This document shows positions 16,066-25,153 of a DNA stretch of 64,000 nt, piece after piece. Every line of letters begins with the position of its first letter. Within the stretch, counting starts at the first letter, position 1. Under the pieces are notes generated by a model. It did not search any database and was not told where the DNA came from. It saw only the letters and a list, made by a program, of their open reading frames with translations. Source of the DNA: Streptomyces sp. NBC_00370 (GTDB taxonomy: Bacteria > Actinomycetota > Actinomycetes > Streptomycetales > Streptomycetaceae); the NCBI RefSeq assembly GCF_036084755.1, contig NZ_CP107968.1, positions 1,302,001-1,366,000 on the forward strand, given 5' to 3'. Made by a program: the position numbers and the translations under genes.

Positions 16066-17748
16066 ATGTCAGACACAGCCGGCAGCGCGCTGCCCCGCCA
16101 GGTCGCCGACGCCTACGTCGACGCACTCATCGAACTGGACCCCATCACCGGCACCGTTCTGGGCGTCCCCGAGAGTTCGGCCCGCCTTCCCGACTACTCC
16201 CCCGCCGGCCGGCAGGCCCTCGCGGATCTCGCCGTCGCCACCCTCGCCCGGCTCGACGCCGCACAGCGGCTGCCCGGCGCCGACAGTGAGGCGGAGGTGC
16301 GCTGCGGCCGGCTGCTGCGCGAACGCCTCACCGCCGAACTCGCCGTCCACGAGGCCGACGAGGAGCTTCGCGCGGTCAGCAACATCCACTCGCCCGCCCA
16401 CGCGATCCGCGACGTCTTCGCCGTCACCCCGACGAACACGGACGCCGACTGGGCGGCCGTCGCCGCCCGGCTGCGCGCCGTACCCGCGGCGCTCGAAGGG
16501 TTCCGTGCCTCGCTCGCCCTCGGCCTCGACCGCAAGCTCCCGGGCGGCCCCCGCGCCACCGCGACCATGATCGACCAGCTCACCCGGTGGGCGGGCGACA
16601 AGACCGGCTGGTTCGACGACTTCGCCGCCACGGGCCCCGACTCGCTGCGCGCCGAACTCGAACCGGCGGGCGCAGGCGCCACCGCCGCCGTCGTCGCACT
16701 GCGCGACTGGCTGCGCGACGTGTACGCGCCGGCCGTCGAGGACGCGCCGGACACCGTCGGCCGTGAGCGGTACGCCCGCTGGTCGCGCTACTTCAACGGC
16801 ACCGACCTCGACCTGGGCGAGGCCTACGCGTACGGCTGGGCCGAGTACCACCGGCTGCTCGCCGAGATGACGAAGGAAGCGGCGAAGATCCTGCCCGGCG
16901 CCACCCCGTGGGAGGCGCTCGCCCATCTCGACGAGCACGGCAAGCACATCGACGGCGTCGACGAGGTCCGCGAGTGGCTGCAGGGCCTGATGGACGAGGC
17001 GATCGAGGCGCTGGACGGCACGCACTTCGAACTCGCCGAGCGGGTACGGAAGGTGGAGGCCAGGATCGCCCCGGCGGGCGGCGCGGCCGCCCCGTACTAC
17101 ACCACCCCCTCCGAGGACTTCTCGCGCCCGGGCCGCACCTGGCTGCCGACCATGGGCGAGACCCGGTTCCCGGTCTACGACCTGGTGTCGACCTGGTACC
17201 ACGAGGGGGTGCCCGGCCATCATCTGCAGCTCGCGCAGTGGACGCATGTCGCCGACCAGCTCTCCCGCTACCAGGCGACGGTCGGCATGGTCAGCGCCAA
17301 CGCCGAGGGCTGGGCGCTGTACGCGGAACGGCTCATGGACGAGCTGGGCTTCCTGCCGGACGCCGAGCGCAGGCTCGGCTATCTCGACGCGCAGATGATG
17401 CGTGCCTGCCGGGTCATCGTGGACATCGGCATGCATCTGGAGCTGGAGATCCCGGCCGAGTCGCCGTTCCACCCGGGCGAGCGCTGGACGCCCGAGCTGG
17501 CGCAGGAGTTCTTCGGCAACCACAGCGGCAGGCCCGCCGACTTCGTGGAGAGCGAGCTGACCCGCTATCTGTCGATGCCGGGCCAGGCCATCGGCTACAA
17601 GCTGGGCGAGCGCGCCTGGCTGCTCGGCCGGGAGAACGCCAAGAAGCGGCACGGCGACGCGTTCGACGCGAAGGCCTGGCACATGGCGGCGCTGTCGCAG
17701 GGCTCCCTCGGCCTCGACGATCTCGTGGACGAGCTGTCCAAGCTGTGA
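16066..17748 (+). CDS. DUF885 family protein (putative metallo-hydrolase)
   Basis: Protein of 560 residues, the normal DUF885 length, without signal peptide and hence cytoplasmic. The family metal motif HEGVPGHH lies at about 379-386 (STWYHEGVPGHHLQLAQ), and a downstream glutamate region reads NAEGWALYAERLMDELGF, as in gluzincin-like peptidases with an HExxH variant. C-terminal PGQAIGYKLGERAWLLGRENA is a strong family block. Activity (peptidase or other hydrolase) is not established from sequence. A strong terminator follows. Confidence 0.88.
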   Translation: MSDTAGSALPRQVADAYVDALIELDPITGTVLGVPESSARLPDYSPAGRQALADLAVATLARLDAAQRLPGADSEAEVRCGRLLRERLTAELAVHEADEELRAVSNIHSPAHAIRDVFAVTPTNTDADWAAVAARLRAVPAALEGFRASLALGLDRKLPGGPRATATMIDQLTRWAGDKTGWFDDFAATGPDSLRAELEPAGAGATAAVVALRDWLRDVYAPAVEDAPDTVGRERYARWSRYFNGTDLDLGEAYAYGWAEYHRLLAEMTKEAAKILPGATPWEALAHLDEHGKHIDGVDEVREWLQGLMDEAIEALDGTHFELAERVRKVEARIAPAGGAAAPYYTTPSEDFSRPGRTWLPTMGETRFPVYDLVSTWYHEGVPGHHLQLAQWTHVADQLSRYQATVGMVSANAEGWALYAERLMDELGFLPDAERRLGYLDAQMMRACRVIVDIGMHLELEIPAESPFHPGERWTPELAQEFFGNHSGRPADFVESELTRYLSMPGQAIGYKLGERAWLLGRENAKKRHGDAFDAKAWHMAALSQGSLGLDDLVDELSKL

Positions 17749-17764
17749 GCTGAGGCCGACCTGA

Positions 17765-17803
17765 GGCGGCCGGGCCCAGGGGGGTGTCCCGGGCCCGGCC
17801 GCC
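17765..17803 (+). terminator. Strong terminator after the DUF885 gene
   Basis: A perfect 13-bp stem, GGCGGCCGGGCCC (17765-17777) with GGGCCCGGCCGCC (17791-17803), around a 13-nt loop, starting 16 bp past the stop codon. There is no U-tract, as usual in Streptomyces. Confidence 0.8.
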
Positions 17804-17838
17804 CGCAGTTCCCATACGACTCGGGGGTGGCATCACAC

Positions 17839-18696
17839 ATGGGTTTCCTTCTCTGCTCCGATCCGCTGCGAGCCAGCCGGACCGATCCGGCGTTCGCCAC
17901 CGAATCGGCGCTGGCCAGGTCGTCGGCGGAACGGGTGGCGCTCGTCGACCACGACGCGCTGCTCGCCGGGGACACCGCCGCGGCGCTCGCCCGGGTGCCG
18001 CGTGACTCGGGCACGTACTGGTACCGGGGCTGGATGATGCCGCCCGAGGTGTACGCGGCGCTGGAGCGCGGGCTGGCCGAGCGCGGCTGCGCGCTGTTCA
18101 CCGACGCGGCCGCGTTCCGCCGCGCGCATGAACTGCCCGGCTGGTACGCGGATTTCACCGGGCTCACCCCGCGCAGCGTCTGGCAGGCGCGGCCACCGGG
18201 CGCGCCGCCCGAGCCGGCGGCGCTCAGCGCGCTCGCCGCCCCGCTCGGCGCGGGTCCCGGCGTGGTGAAGGACTTCGTCAAGTCCCGCAAACACGAGTGG
18301 GACGAGGCCTGCTTCATCCCCGAACTGACCGACCAGGCAGGGCTCGTGTCGGTGGTGGGCCGCTTCGTCGCGCTCCAGGAGGAGTTCCTGGCCGGCGGTG
18401 TGGTGCTGCGCGCCTTCGAGCCGTTCGTGGCGGGCGGCGAGGCCCGTGTGTGGTGGCTGGACGGCAAGCCGGTGCTCACCACCGCGCATCCCGACACCCC
18501 GGAGCGGGTTCCCACGCCGGAACTCGACGCGGTGGGCGCCGCCGTACAGGCGCTCGGCTGCCCGTTCGTGACCACGGACATGGCGCTGCGCGAGGACGGC
18601 GCATGGCGGGTGGTGGAGGTCGGGGACGGTCAGGTCAGCGGGCTGCCCGCCGGGGCGGACGCCACGGCGCTGTTCACCGCGCTCGGCGCCCGCTGA
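17839..18696 (+). CDS. ATP-grasp domain protein
   Basis: Protein of 285 residues. The C-terminal two thirds resemble the compact ATP-grasp of the R2K clade: VVKDFVKSRKHEWDEACFIPEL supplies the ATP-binding lysines, FVAGGEARVWWLDGKPVLTTAH and WRVVEVGDGQVSGLP the metal-binding acidic residues. Members ligate unknown substrates. The start is uncertain: ATG at 17839 has a GGGGGTGG site 8 nt upstream; GTG at 17827 would add four residues and could be leaderless. It is convergent with sbcC and stands alone after the terminator, so context gives no clue to the substrate. Confidence 0.75.
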   Translation: MGFLLCSDPLRASRTDPAFATESALARSSAERVALVDHDALLAGDTAAALARVPRDSGTYWYRGWMMPPEVYAALERGLAERGCALFTDAAAFRRAHELPGWYADFTGLTPRSVWQARPPGAPPEPAALSALAAPLGAGPGVVKDFVKSRKHEWDEACFIPELTDQAGLVSVVGRFVALQEEFLAGGVVLRAFEPFVAGGEARVWWLDGKPVLTTAHPDTPERVPTPELDAVGAAVQALGCPFVTTDMALREDGAWRVVEVGDGQVSGLPAGADATALFTALGAR

Positions 18697-18738
18697 GCCG
18701 GAGTTCGGACACCGGTCCGGTCAAGCCCGCCGGACCGG

Positions 18739-21700
18739 TCAGCCGCTGGTCCGGTCCGCGTCCAGGGCGAGGATCGTCGATCCCTGCCGCTCCTTGACGA
18801 CCTCCAGCTGGGCCGGGATACGGCGGCGCAGATCGGCGACATGGCTGACGATGCCGACGCTGCGGTCCCGTTCGCGCAGCGAGTCCAGGACGTCCAGGAC
18901 CTCGTCCAGGGTCTGGTCGTCCAGGCTGCCGAAGCCCTCGTCGATGAAGAGGGTGTCGAGCCGTACGCCGCCCGCCTCGTCGGTGACGACGTCGGCCAGG
19001 CCGAGCGCGAGGGCCAGGGAGGCGAAGAAGGTCTCGCCGCCGGAGAGCGTCGAGGTGTCGCGGGCGCTGCCGGTCCAGGCGTCGACCACCTGGAGGCCGA
19101 GCCCGGAGCGCGACCGTCCTGCCGCCCTGGCGTCGGAGTGCAGCAGCGCGTACCGCCCGGCGGACATCCGCTGGAGCCGTACGGTGGCCGCCGCCGCGAC
19201 CTGTTCCAGCCGGGCGGCGAGCACGTACGCCTCCAGGCGCATCCGGCGTTCGTTGTCGCTGGACGTGCCCGCCGCGAGCCCGGCGAGCCGGGCCACCCTG
19301 TCGTACTCCTCGCGCAGCGGGCCGAGCGCGCGCACCTCGCTCTCGGCCTGCCGGGAGAGCCTGGCCAGTTCGGTGCGGCGGTCGTCGGCGGTGGCGCGGG
19401 CCGACGACGCCTCGCGCAGGGCGTGTTCGGCCATGTCGTGGGCGGTGCGGGCCGCTTCGGGGTCGGCGGCGGGGCGGGCCGCCGCGTCCGCTGTGTCCGG
19501 TTCGGCCAGCCGTTCGGCGATCTTGGCCGCTTCGGTCTGCCACTCGTCCACGAGACGCTGGGTGGCACGCCGGCCGGCCGTGTCGAGCAGCGCGTCGGCA
19601 GCGGCACCCGGGGTGTCGAAGCCGGCCCGGAAGGCGGCGGTCGCCAGCTTGTCGTCGGCCTCCTTGAGCCGTACCGCCGTGGTCTCCACGGTCCGTACGG
19701 CGTCGGCTGCGGCGGCCAGCCAGCGCGCCCCCGACTCCAGTTGGGCCGCGCGGGCGGCGACACTGGGGGCGTCGCCGCGTGCCTTGGCCAACTCGTCGCG
19801 CAGTGCGGCCTGTTCGGCGTCGAGAGCTTCGCGCCGCGAGGTGCGGGCGGCGATCCTGCGCTCGGCGCCTGACTGGGCGGCCAGCCGGTTCCGGTGTTCC
19901 CGCTCGGCGCTTTCCAGGGCTTCGCGCGCCGCGTGCGTGCCCGCCGCGAGCGTGTGCGCCGCGCGGTGTTCGTCCTCCAGCCGCCGGGTGAGATCGGTGA
20001 GTTCGGCGACGCTCGCACCGTCGGCCTCGGCCTCGGCGGCGACGTACCGCTCCCGTACGGCGCTGTGCGCCACGTCGGCGCGGTCGCGTGCCTGGCCCAG
20101 GCTGCGGTACCGGTTCAGCGCGGATTCCTCGGCCGCCGGGTCCACCTGCCCGTCCGTCGCCCTGGCCGGGGCCGGATGGTCGGCGGAGCCGCAGACCGCG
20201 CAGGGTTCGCCGTCCGCGAGTCGGGCCGCCAACTCCGCTGCCATGCCGTGCAGTCTGCGCTCGCGCAGCTCCAGCCAGCGTTCGTGGGCCTGGTTGGTGT
20301 GTTCCTTGGCCGCGTTGAGGGCCTGCGCGGCGTTCTCGACCGCCCCCTGGAGGTCGTCGCGCCGACGGGCGGCGGCGAGCTGCCGTGCGGCGGGGTCGAG
20401 TTGACCCGCGAGCTGTTCGGCGCGGGCGGCTGCCACCTGCGCCTCGTCGATGCGCGCCAGCAGTGCGGCCCGGGTGGACTCCCAGCCGCTCAGCCATCCG
20501 ACGGCGTCCGCAAGGATCGCTTCGTCCGACCGCGCCTCCTGGTCGAGGGCGGCGCGGTCCTGGGTGATGTGAGCACTGCGCTGCTCGGCGGTCCTGGCGG
20601 CGTCGAGGGCGCCGAGCTGTTGGCTCACCGACCTTTCCAGCGCGACGAGTTGTTCCGCTCCCGCCTCGGCGAGAGCGGCCGGCAGGTGGGCGGGGCGACG
20701 GTGCAGTACGCGGTCGTGTTCCGCCGCGGCGCCGCGGTGTGCGCGCTCGGCGTCCTCGCGCAGCTCCAGCGCGGGCGCGACGAGTTCCGCCTTGTGCGCC
20801 CGGTCGAGGGCGGCCTGGGCCTGGTCGCGCGCCGGGCGGCGCTGCTCCAGGGTGTCGGCGCGCTGCCGGGTCTCGGCGAACCGGTCCTGGAGTCTGGCCA
20901 GTTCGCGCTCGCTGTCCAGAGCCGTGCGGGCAGCGGCCTGTCTGCTCCCAGCCGCTTCGAGCGCCGCAGCGGCGATGTCGGCCCGCTCGACCGCGAGGGA
21001 GCGCGCGAGCGCCGCCCACTCCAGCACGGCGGGGGCGAGGCCCGGGTCACCGGGCTGCCGCTCGGGCAGCGGCGGCGCCGAACTGTCCCGCGCCGCCTGC
21101 GCGATGCGCTGCGCGACGGACAACAGCCGCTCGTCGCCCGCGCGCACCTGGTGTTCCGCCGCCCGGCGCAGTTCGGCGAGCCGGTCCTCGACGGCTGCGA
21201 ACCTGCGGGTGTCGAAGAGCCGGCCGAGCAGTTTGCCACGCGCCTCCGCGTCGGCCCGCAGGAAGCGGGCGAAGTCGCCCTGCGGCAACAGGACGACCTG
21301 GCAGAACTGGTCCCTGCTCATCCCGCCGAGGAGTTGGCTGATCTCCTCACCGATCTCCTGGTGGGAGCGGCTGAGCGCCCGCCAGTCGCCGCTGTCGGCG
21401 TCGTACTGGCGCAGCCAGCTCTGGGCCTTCTCGGTGGTGAAGCCCGTACCGCGCAGCTTGCGGCGGAGCTGGGCGGGGCGCCGGGTGATCTCCAGTCTGC
21501 GGCCGGCCACGGTCAGTTCGAGGCTGATCTCGGTGGCGGTCCCGGCCGCCGCGTGGTCACTGCGCAGCGCGGCCCCCGCCCCCTGCCGGGCGCCGGGCAC
21601 CTCGCCGTACAGCGCGTAGCAGACGGCGTCCAGGATGGAGGTCTTGCCCGCGCCCGTCGGGCCGTGCAGCAGGAAGATCCCGGCGGTGGACAGCGCGTCG

Positions 21701-21765
21701 AAGTCGACCTCCTCGGTGCCGGCGAAGGGGCCGAAGGCGGCGACGGTCAGCCGGTGGAGTCTCAT
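18739..21765 (-). CDS. sbcC: Exonuclease subunit SbcC (Rad50-like ATPase)
   Basis: ATPase subunit of the SbcCD nuclease, 1008 residues, which opens DNA hairpins and processes double-strand breaks. Walker A is HGPTGAGKTS (about 34-43); the long middle is coiled coil, with the zinc hook C522-A-V-C525 at its apex; the ABC signature LSGGE is at 907-911; Walker B is LFIDEGFGSLD. Length matches actinobacterial SbcC. The ATG overlaps the sbcD stop by ATGA, so translation of the two subunits is coupled. Confidence 0.95.
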   Translation of the reverse strand: MRLHRLTVAAFGPFAGTEEVDFDALSTAGIFLLHGPTGAGKTSILDAVCYALYGEVPGARQGAGAALRSDHAAAGTATEISLELTVAGRRLEITRRPAQLRRKLRGTGFTTEKAQSWLRQYDADSGDWRALSRSHQEIGEEISQLLGGMSRDQFCQVVLLPQGDFARFLRADAEARGKLLGRLFDTRRFAAVEDRLAELRRAAEHQVRAGDERLLSVAQRIAQAARDSSAPPLPERQPGDPGLAPAVLEWAALARSLAVERADIAAAALEAAGSRQAAARTALDSERELARLQDRFAETRQRADTLEQRRPARDQAQAALDRAHKAELVAPALELREDAERAHRGAAAEHDRVLHRRPAHLPAALAEAGAEQLVALERSVSQQLGALDAARTAEQRSAHITQDRAALDQEARSDEAILADAVGWLSGWESTRAALLARIDEAQVAAARAEQLAGQLDPAARQLAAARRRDDLQGAVENAAQALNAAKEHTNQAHERWLELRERRLHGMAAELAARLADGEPCAVCGSADHPAPARATDGQVDPAAEESALNRYRSLGQARDRADVAHSAVRERYVAAEAEADGASVAELTDLTRRLEDEHRAAHTLAAGTHAAREALESAEREHRNRLAAQSGAERRIAARTSRREALDAEQAALRDELAKARGDAPSVAARAAQLESGARWLAAAADAVRTVETTAVRLKEADDKLATAAFRAGFDTPGAAADALLDTAGRRATQRLVDEWQTEAAKIAERLAEPDTADAAARPAADPEAARTAHDMAEHALREASSARATADDRRTELARLSRQAESEVRALGPLREEYDRVARLAGLAAGTSSDNERRMRLEAYVLAARLEQVAAAATVRLQRMSAGRYALLHSDARAAGRSRSGLGLQVVDAWTGSARDTSTLSGGETFFASLALALGLADVVTDEAGGVRLDTLFIDEGFGSLDDQTLDEVLDVLDSLRERDRSVGIVSHVADLRRRIPAQLEVVKERQGSTILALDADRTSG

Positions 21766-22928
21766 GGGGTCACCTCACGCACGCTCGCTTCGACCCGTAC
21801 GTCGTCGAAAGCGCCGCGCAGCACGGCGCGTTCGCGGGTGTCGGGCCCGGATCCGCCCCTGACGTGCGCGACGAAGTCCTCGGCGATCTGCTGGTCGGTG
21901 CGGCCGTGCAGCCGGCGCGCGTAGGAGGCGTGCGGGTCGTCGTCGGTCCTGTCCGGGTCGAAGACCAGGCTGAGCGTGTGCGGGAAGCGCTTGGTGAGCC
22001 GGGCCATGGGTTCGGCGGGGCGGACCGGGTCGGTGAGGGTCACCTCGGTCCACGCGTCCTCGTGCCGGGCCAGCGCCGGGTCGTCGAGGAGGTCGTCGAT
22101 CCGGCCGCGCAGCCGGGCCAGCGCGCGGGGCACGGGGCAGTCGATCCGTTCGGCTTCGAGCTCGCCGCCGGGGCCGAGCTCCACCAGCCACATCGTCTTA
22201 CGGTGGGTGGCCTCGGAGAACGAGTAGGCGAGCGGGGATCCGGCGTAGCGCACGCGCTCCGTCACGGTCTGCGCCCCGTGCAGATGGCCGAGCGCGGCGT
22301 AGTCGACGCCGTCGAAGACCGCGGCGGGCACGGACTCGACCCCGCCGACGGTGATGTCGCGCTCACTGTCACTGGGTGCGCCGCCGGCGACGAAGGCGTG
22401 GGCGAGTACGACGGAGCGGGTGCCGGGGGCACGGGCGGCGAGGTCGGTGCGTACCCGCGCCATCGCCGCGCCGAGCACCGCCTCGTGCCCGGTCTTCGGG
22501 GCCTTGAACTCGTCGCGTACCAGGGCCGGTTCCAGGTACGGCAGGCCGTAGAAGGCGACCTCGCCGTGGGCGTCGGCGAGCAGGACGGGGGTGGCGCAGC
22601 CCGCCGGGTCGGTCCGCAGATGGATCCCGGCCCGTTCGATGAGGCCCGCTCCGACGCCGAGTCTGCGGGCGGAGTCGTGGTTCCCGGAGATCATGACGGT
22701 CGGTACGCCCGCTGCGGCGAGCCGGTGCAGCGCCCGGTCGAACAGTTCGACGGCGGTCAGCGGCGGCACGGCCCGGTCGTAGACGTCGCCCGCGACCAGC
22801 AGGACGTCCACGGCGCGGTCGACGGCCGTCGCCACGAGATGGTCGAGGAAGGCGGCCTGGGCGTCCAGCAGACCGACCCGGTGGAACGAGCGGCCGAGAT
22901 GCCAGTCCGACGTGTGCAGAATCCTCAA
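21762..22928 (-). CDS. sbcD: Exonuclease subunit SbcD (Mre11-like nuclease)
   Basis: Metallophosphoesterase subunit of SbcCD, 388 residues. Metal-binding motifs in order are LHTSDWHLGR at the N-terminus, AGDVYDR, SGNHDS, a His-rich LAHAF and LGHLHGAQ, all matching Mre11/SbcD, which needs Mn2+. I chose TTG at 22928 (MRILHTSDWHLGR, the family start) because a GGAG site lies 7 nt upstream; a GTG at 22964 would add 12 residues with no family match. It lies directly upstream of sbcC in one operon. Confidence 0.93.
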   Translation of the reverse strand: MRILHTSDWHLGRSFHRVGLLDAQAAFLDHLVATAVDRAVDVLLVAGDVYDRAVPPLTAVELFDRALHRLAAAGVPTVMISGNHDSARRLGVGAGLIERAGIHLRTDPAGCATPVLLADAHGEVAFYGLPYLEPALVRDEFKAPKTGHEAVLGAAMARVRTDLAARAPGTRSVVLAHAFVAGGAPSDSERDITVGGVESVPAAVFDGVDYAALGHLHGAQTVTERVRYAGSPLAYSFSEATHRKTMWLVELGPGGELEAERIDCPVPRALARLRGRIDDLLDDPALARHEDAWTEVTLTDPVRPAEPMARLTKRFPHTLSLVFDPDRTDDDPHASYARRLHGRTDQQIAEDFVAHVRGGSGPDTRERAVLRGAFDDVRVEASVREVTP

Positions 22929-22987
22929 CAGACAGCTCCGAGCCCCATCGTTCCCTTCCCCCACCCGCGCGCCGTACGCACGTCACT

Positions 22988-23135
22988 CAACAGCCCACCA
23001 CGCCAGGGCCTGCCCGGCGGCTCATGGCCGGGTCCGCGACGCCTGACACGGCAACTCGCGGCGTTGCCGAAACGCCCCGATAGCTCCGCTATCGAAACGT
23101 CCCGGCGCCTTGCGATTCACCGCGCCAGACCCCGC
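22988..23135. repeat. Extragenic palindromic element (possible repeat family)
   Basis: The 283-bp gap between yigZ and sbcD shows no gene but dense symmetry: CGATAGC-TCC-GCTATCG (23078-23094, perfect 7-bp stem) flanked on both sides by CGAAACG-like boxes (GCCGAAACGCC and TCGAAACGTCC). This compact structure is unlike the neighbouring gaps and resembles short interspersed palindromes seen in Streptomyces intergenic regions; copy number is unknown. Confidence 0.45.
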
Positions 23136-23167
23136 GGTCTGTCCGACCCTGATCCGCCGGACAGACC
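23136..23167 (-). terminator. Terminator downstream of yigZ
   Basis: Perfect 10-bp stem GGTCTGTCCG (23136-23145) with CGGACAGACC (23158-23167), loop 12 nt, located 44 bp past the yigZ stop on the reverse strand. It would separate yigZ transcription from sbcDC. Confidence 0.65.
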
Positions 23168-23211
23168 CTAGCGCCGATCCTTCCCCGCTCCCCCACGGAC
23201 CTCCGTTTTGC

Positions 23212-23838
<627 letters not shown>

Positions 23839-23893
23839 TCGCCCCACCCTATGTGCCGGGAATGGCCCGGTCGCACGGGCCGTTGTGCAGGTC

Positions 23894-24301
23894 ATGGACG
23901 CAGAGACAGAGACGATCCGCAGGATTCTGACCTCGACGGGCGACACCTGGGCGGTGGTGGGCCTGTCGAACAACACGGCGCGCGCCGCCTACGGGGTCGC
24001 GGGGGTGCTCCAGCGTTTCGGCAAGCGGGTCGTACCGGTGCACCCGAAGGCCGAGGCGGTCCACGGCGAGCAGGGGTACGCGTCGCTGGCGGACATTCCG
24101 TTCCCGGTGGACGTGGTGGATGTGTTCGTCAACAGCGACCTGGCGGGCGCGGTCGCCGACGAGGCTGTCGCCGCGGGCGCCAAGGCCGTCTGGTTCCAGC
24201 TGGACGTCATCGACGACGCGGCGTACGAACGTACCCGCGCCGCCGGACTCGACATGATCATGGACCGGTGCCCCGCCATCGAGATTCCGAAGCTGGGCTG
24301 A
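23894..24301 (+). CDS. CoA-binding domain protein (YccU-like)
   Basis: Small Rossmann-fold protein of 135 residues with a single CoA_binding domain. The nucleotide loop is WAVVGLSNNTARAAYGVAGVLQRFG; strands VVPVHP, VVDVFVN and AVWFQLDVID follow, and the end carries DRCPAIEIPKL, a conserved block of YccU-type proteins. It lacks the ligase parts of acyl-CoA synthetases, so it is a stand-alone binding protein of unknown role. It stands alone, convergent with deoR. Confidence 0.88.
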   Translation: MDAETETIRRILTSTGDTWAVVGLSNNTARAAYGVAGVLQRFGKRVVPVHPKAEAVHGEQGYASLADIPFPVDVVDVFVNSDLAGAVADEAVAAGAKAVWFQLDVIDDAAYERTRAAGLDMIMDRCPAIEIPKLG

Positions 24302-24323
24302 GGCCCCGAAAGAAGCGTCCCGC

Positions 24324-25097
24324 TTACGGTTCGGTCAGGACGACCTGCACGCCGCGTGCACGCAGTGCCTCGACCACCGGCGCCTCGGCAGCACTGTCGG
24401 TGACAAGGGTCCAGCCCGGCGGCAGTTGGGCCCAGGCGTGGAACGGTCCCCGGCCGAGCTTCGCCGCGTGCGCGAGGACGTACACCTGCTCGGCGCGGCG
24501 GGCCATCAGCTCCTTGAGGCGGGTCTGACGCAGATCCGCCTCGCAGATGCCGTGTTCGGGCGAGACGCCGTCGGCGCCGAGGAAGACCCGGTCGAAGGTC
24601 ATCCGGTCCAGCGCCGCCTCGGTCAGCGGGCCGACGAAGCCCTGGCTGAGCGGGCGCAGGGTCCCGCCGAGGCATTCGATGTGCAGGGTCTCCACGTCGG
24701 AGAGTTCCTGAAGGGCCGTCAGACCCGTGGTGGCGATCGTCAGTTCCTTGGCGGTGCGCAGTTCGTGCGCGAGCGCCCCGACGGTGGATCCCGCGTCGAG
24801 CAGGATGGTCTCGCCCGCCCCTATCTGTGCCGCCGCCCAGCGGGCGATGGCTTGTTTCGCCTCGAACGCCTCGCCGGTGCGCTGGCGCAGCGACGCCTCG
24901 GGGTGGGCGGCGAGCGCCATCGCACCGCCGTACGTCCGGGCGAGCCGCCCGTCGCCGGTGAGTTTCGCCAGGTCGCGCCGGATCGTCGAGGCCGTCACAC
25001 CGAACAGCTGGGACAGCTCCTCGACGCTGGCGAGGCCCGTGGTGTTGGCCAGTTGGACGATACGGTCACGGCGAGCCGTGGATCCGATCGGGGACAT
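24324..25097 (-). CDS. DeoR-family transcriptional regulator of the acid-sugar locus
   Basis: Regulator of 257 residues. The N-terminal helix-turn-helix (about 8-60) reads RRDRIVQLANTTGLASVEELSQLFGVTASTIRRDL; the C-terminal sensor half has LLDAGSTVGALAHEL and DRVFLGADGVSPEHGICEAD, typical of DeoR/GlpR repressors that sense phosphorylated sugars. It begins 56 bp after pdxA2 on the same strand, so it is the third gene of the kinase-dehydrogenase operon. By position it probably represses both divergent operons from the 27481-27688 region, with a phosphorylated pathway intermediate as inducer. Confidence 0.88.
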   Translation of the reverse strand: MSPIGSTARRDRIVQLANTTGLASVEELSQLFGVTASTIRRDLAKLTGDGRLARTYGGAMALAAHPEASLRQRTGEAFEAKQAIARWAAAQIGAGETILLDAGSTVGALAHELRTAKELTIATTGLTALQELSDVETLHIECLGGTLRPLSQGFVGPLTEAALDRMTFDRVFLGADGVSPEHGICEADLRQTRLKELMARRAEQVYVLAHAAKLGRGPFHAWAQLPPGWTLVTDSAAEAPVVEALRARGVQVVLTEP

Positions 25098-25153
25098 CGG
25101 CACTGATCCTCTTTCGACGGATTCCCGCACCGGTTCACTCACCGGACGGCTGC

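Noticed and set aside
16069..17682. 537-residue reverse-strand open frame
   Set aside because: Shadow of the DUF885 gene, which has the HEGVPGHH motif.
10421..18696. Phage-defence island
   Set aside because: SWIM, ATP-grasp and SbcCD are suggestive, but no toxin, nuclease-effector or mobile genes are present and sbcCD is a core repair operon.
18674..21019. 781-residue Arg/Gly-rich frame on the same strand as sbcC
   Set aside because: A shifted frame inside sbcC, whose real frame has Walker, hook and signature motifs.
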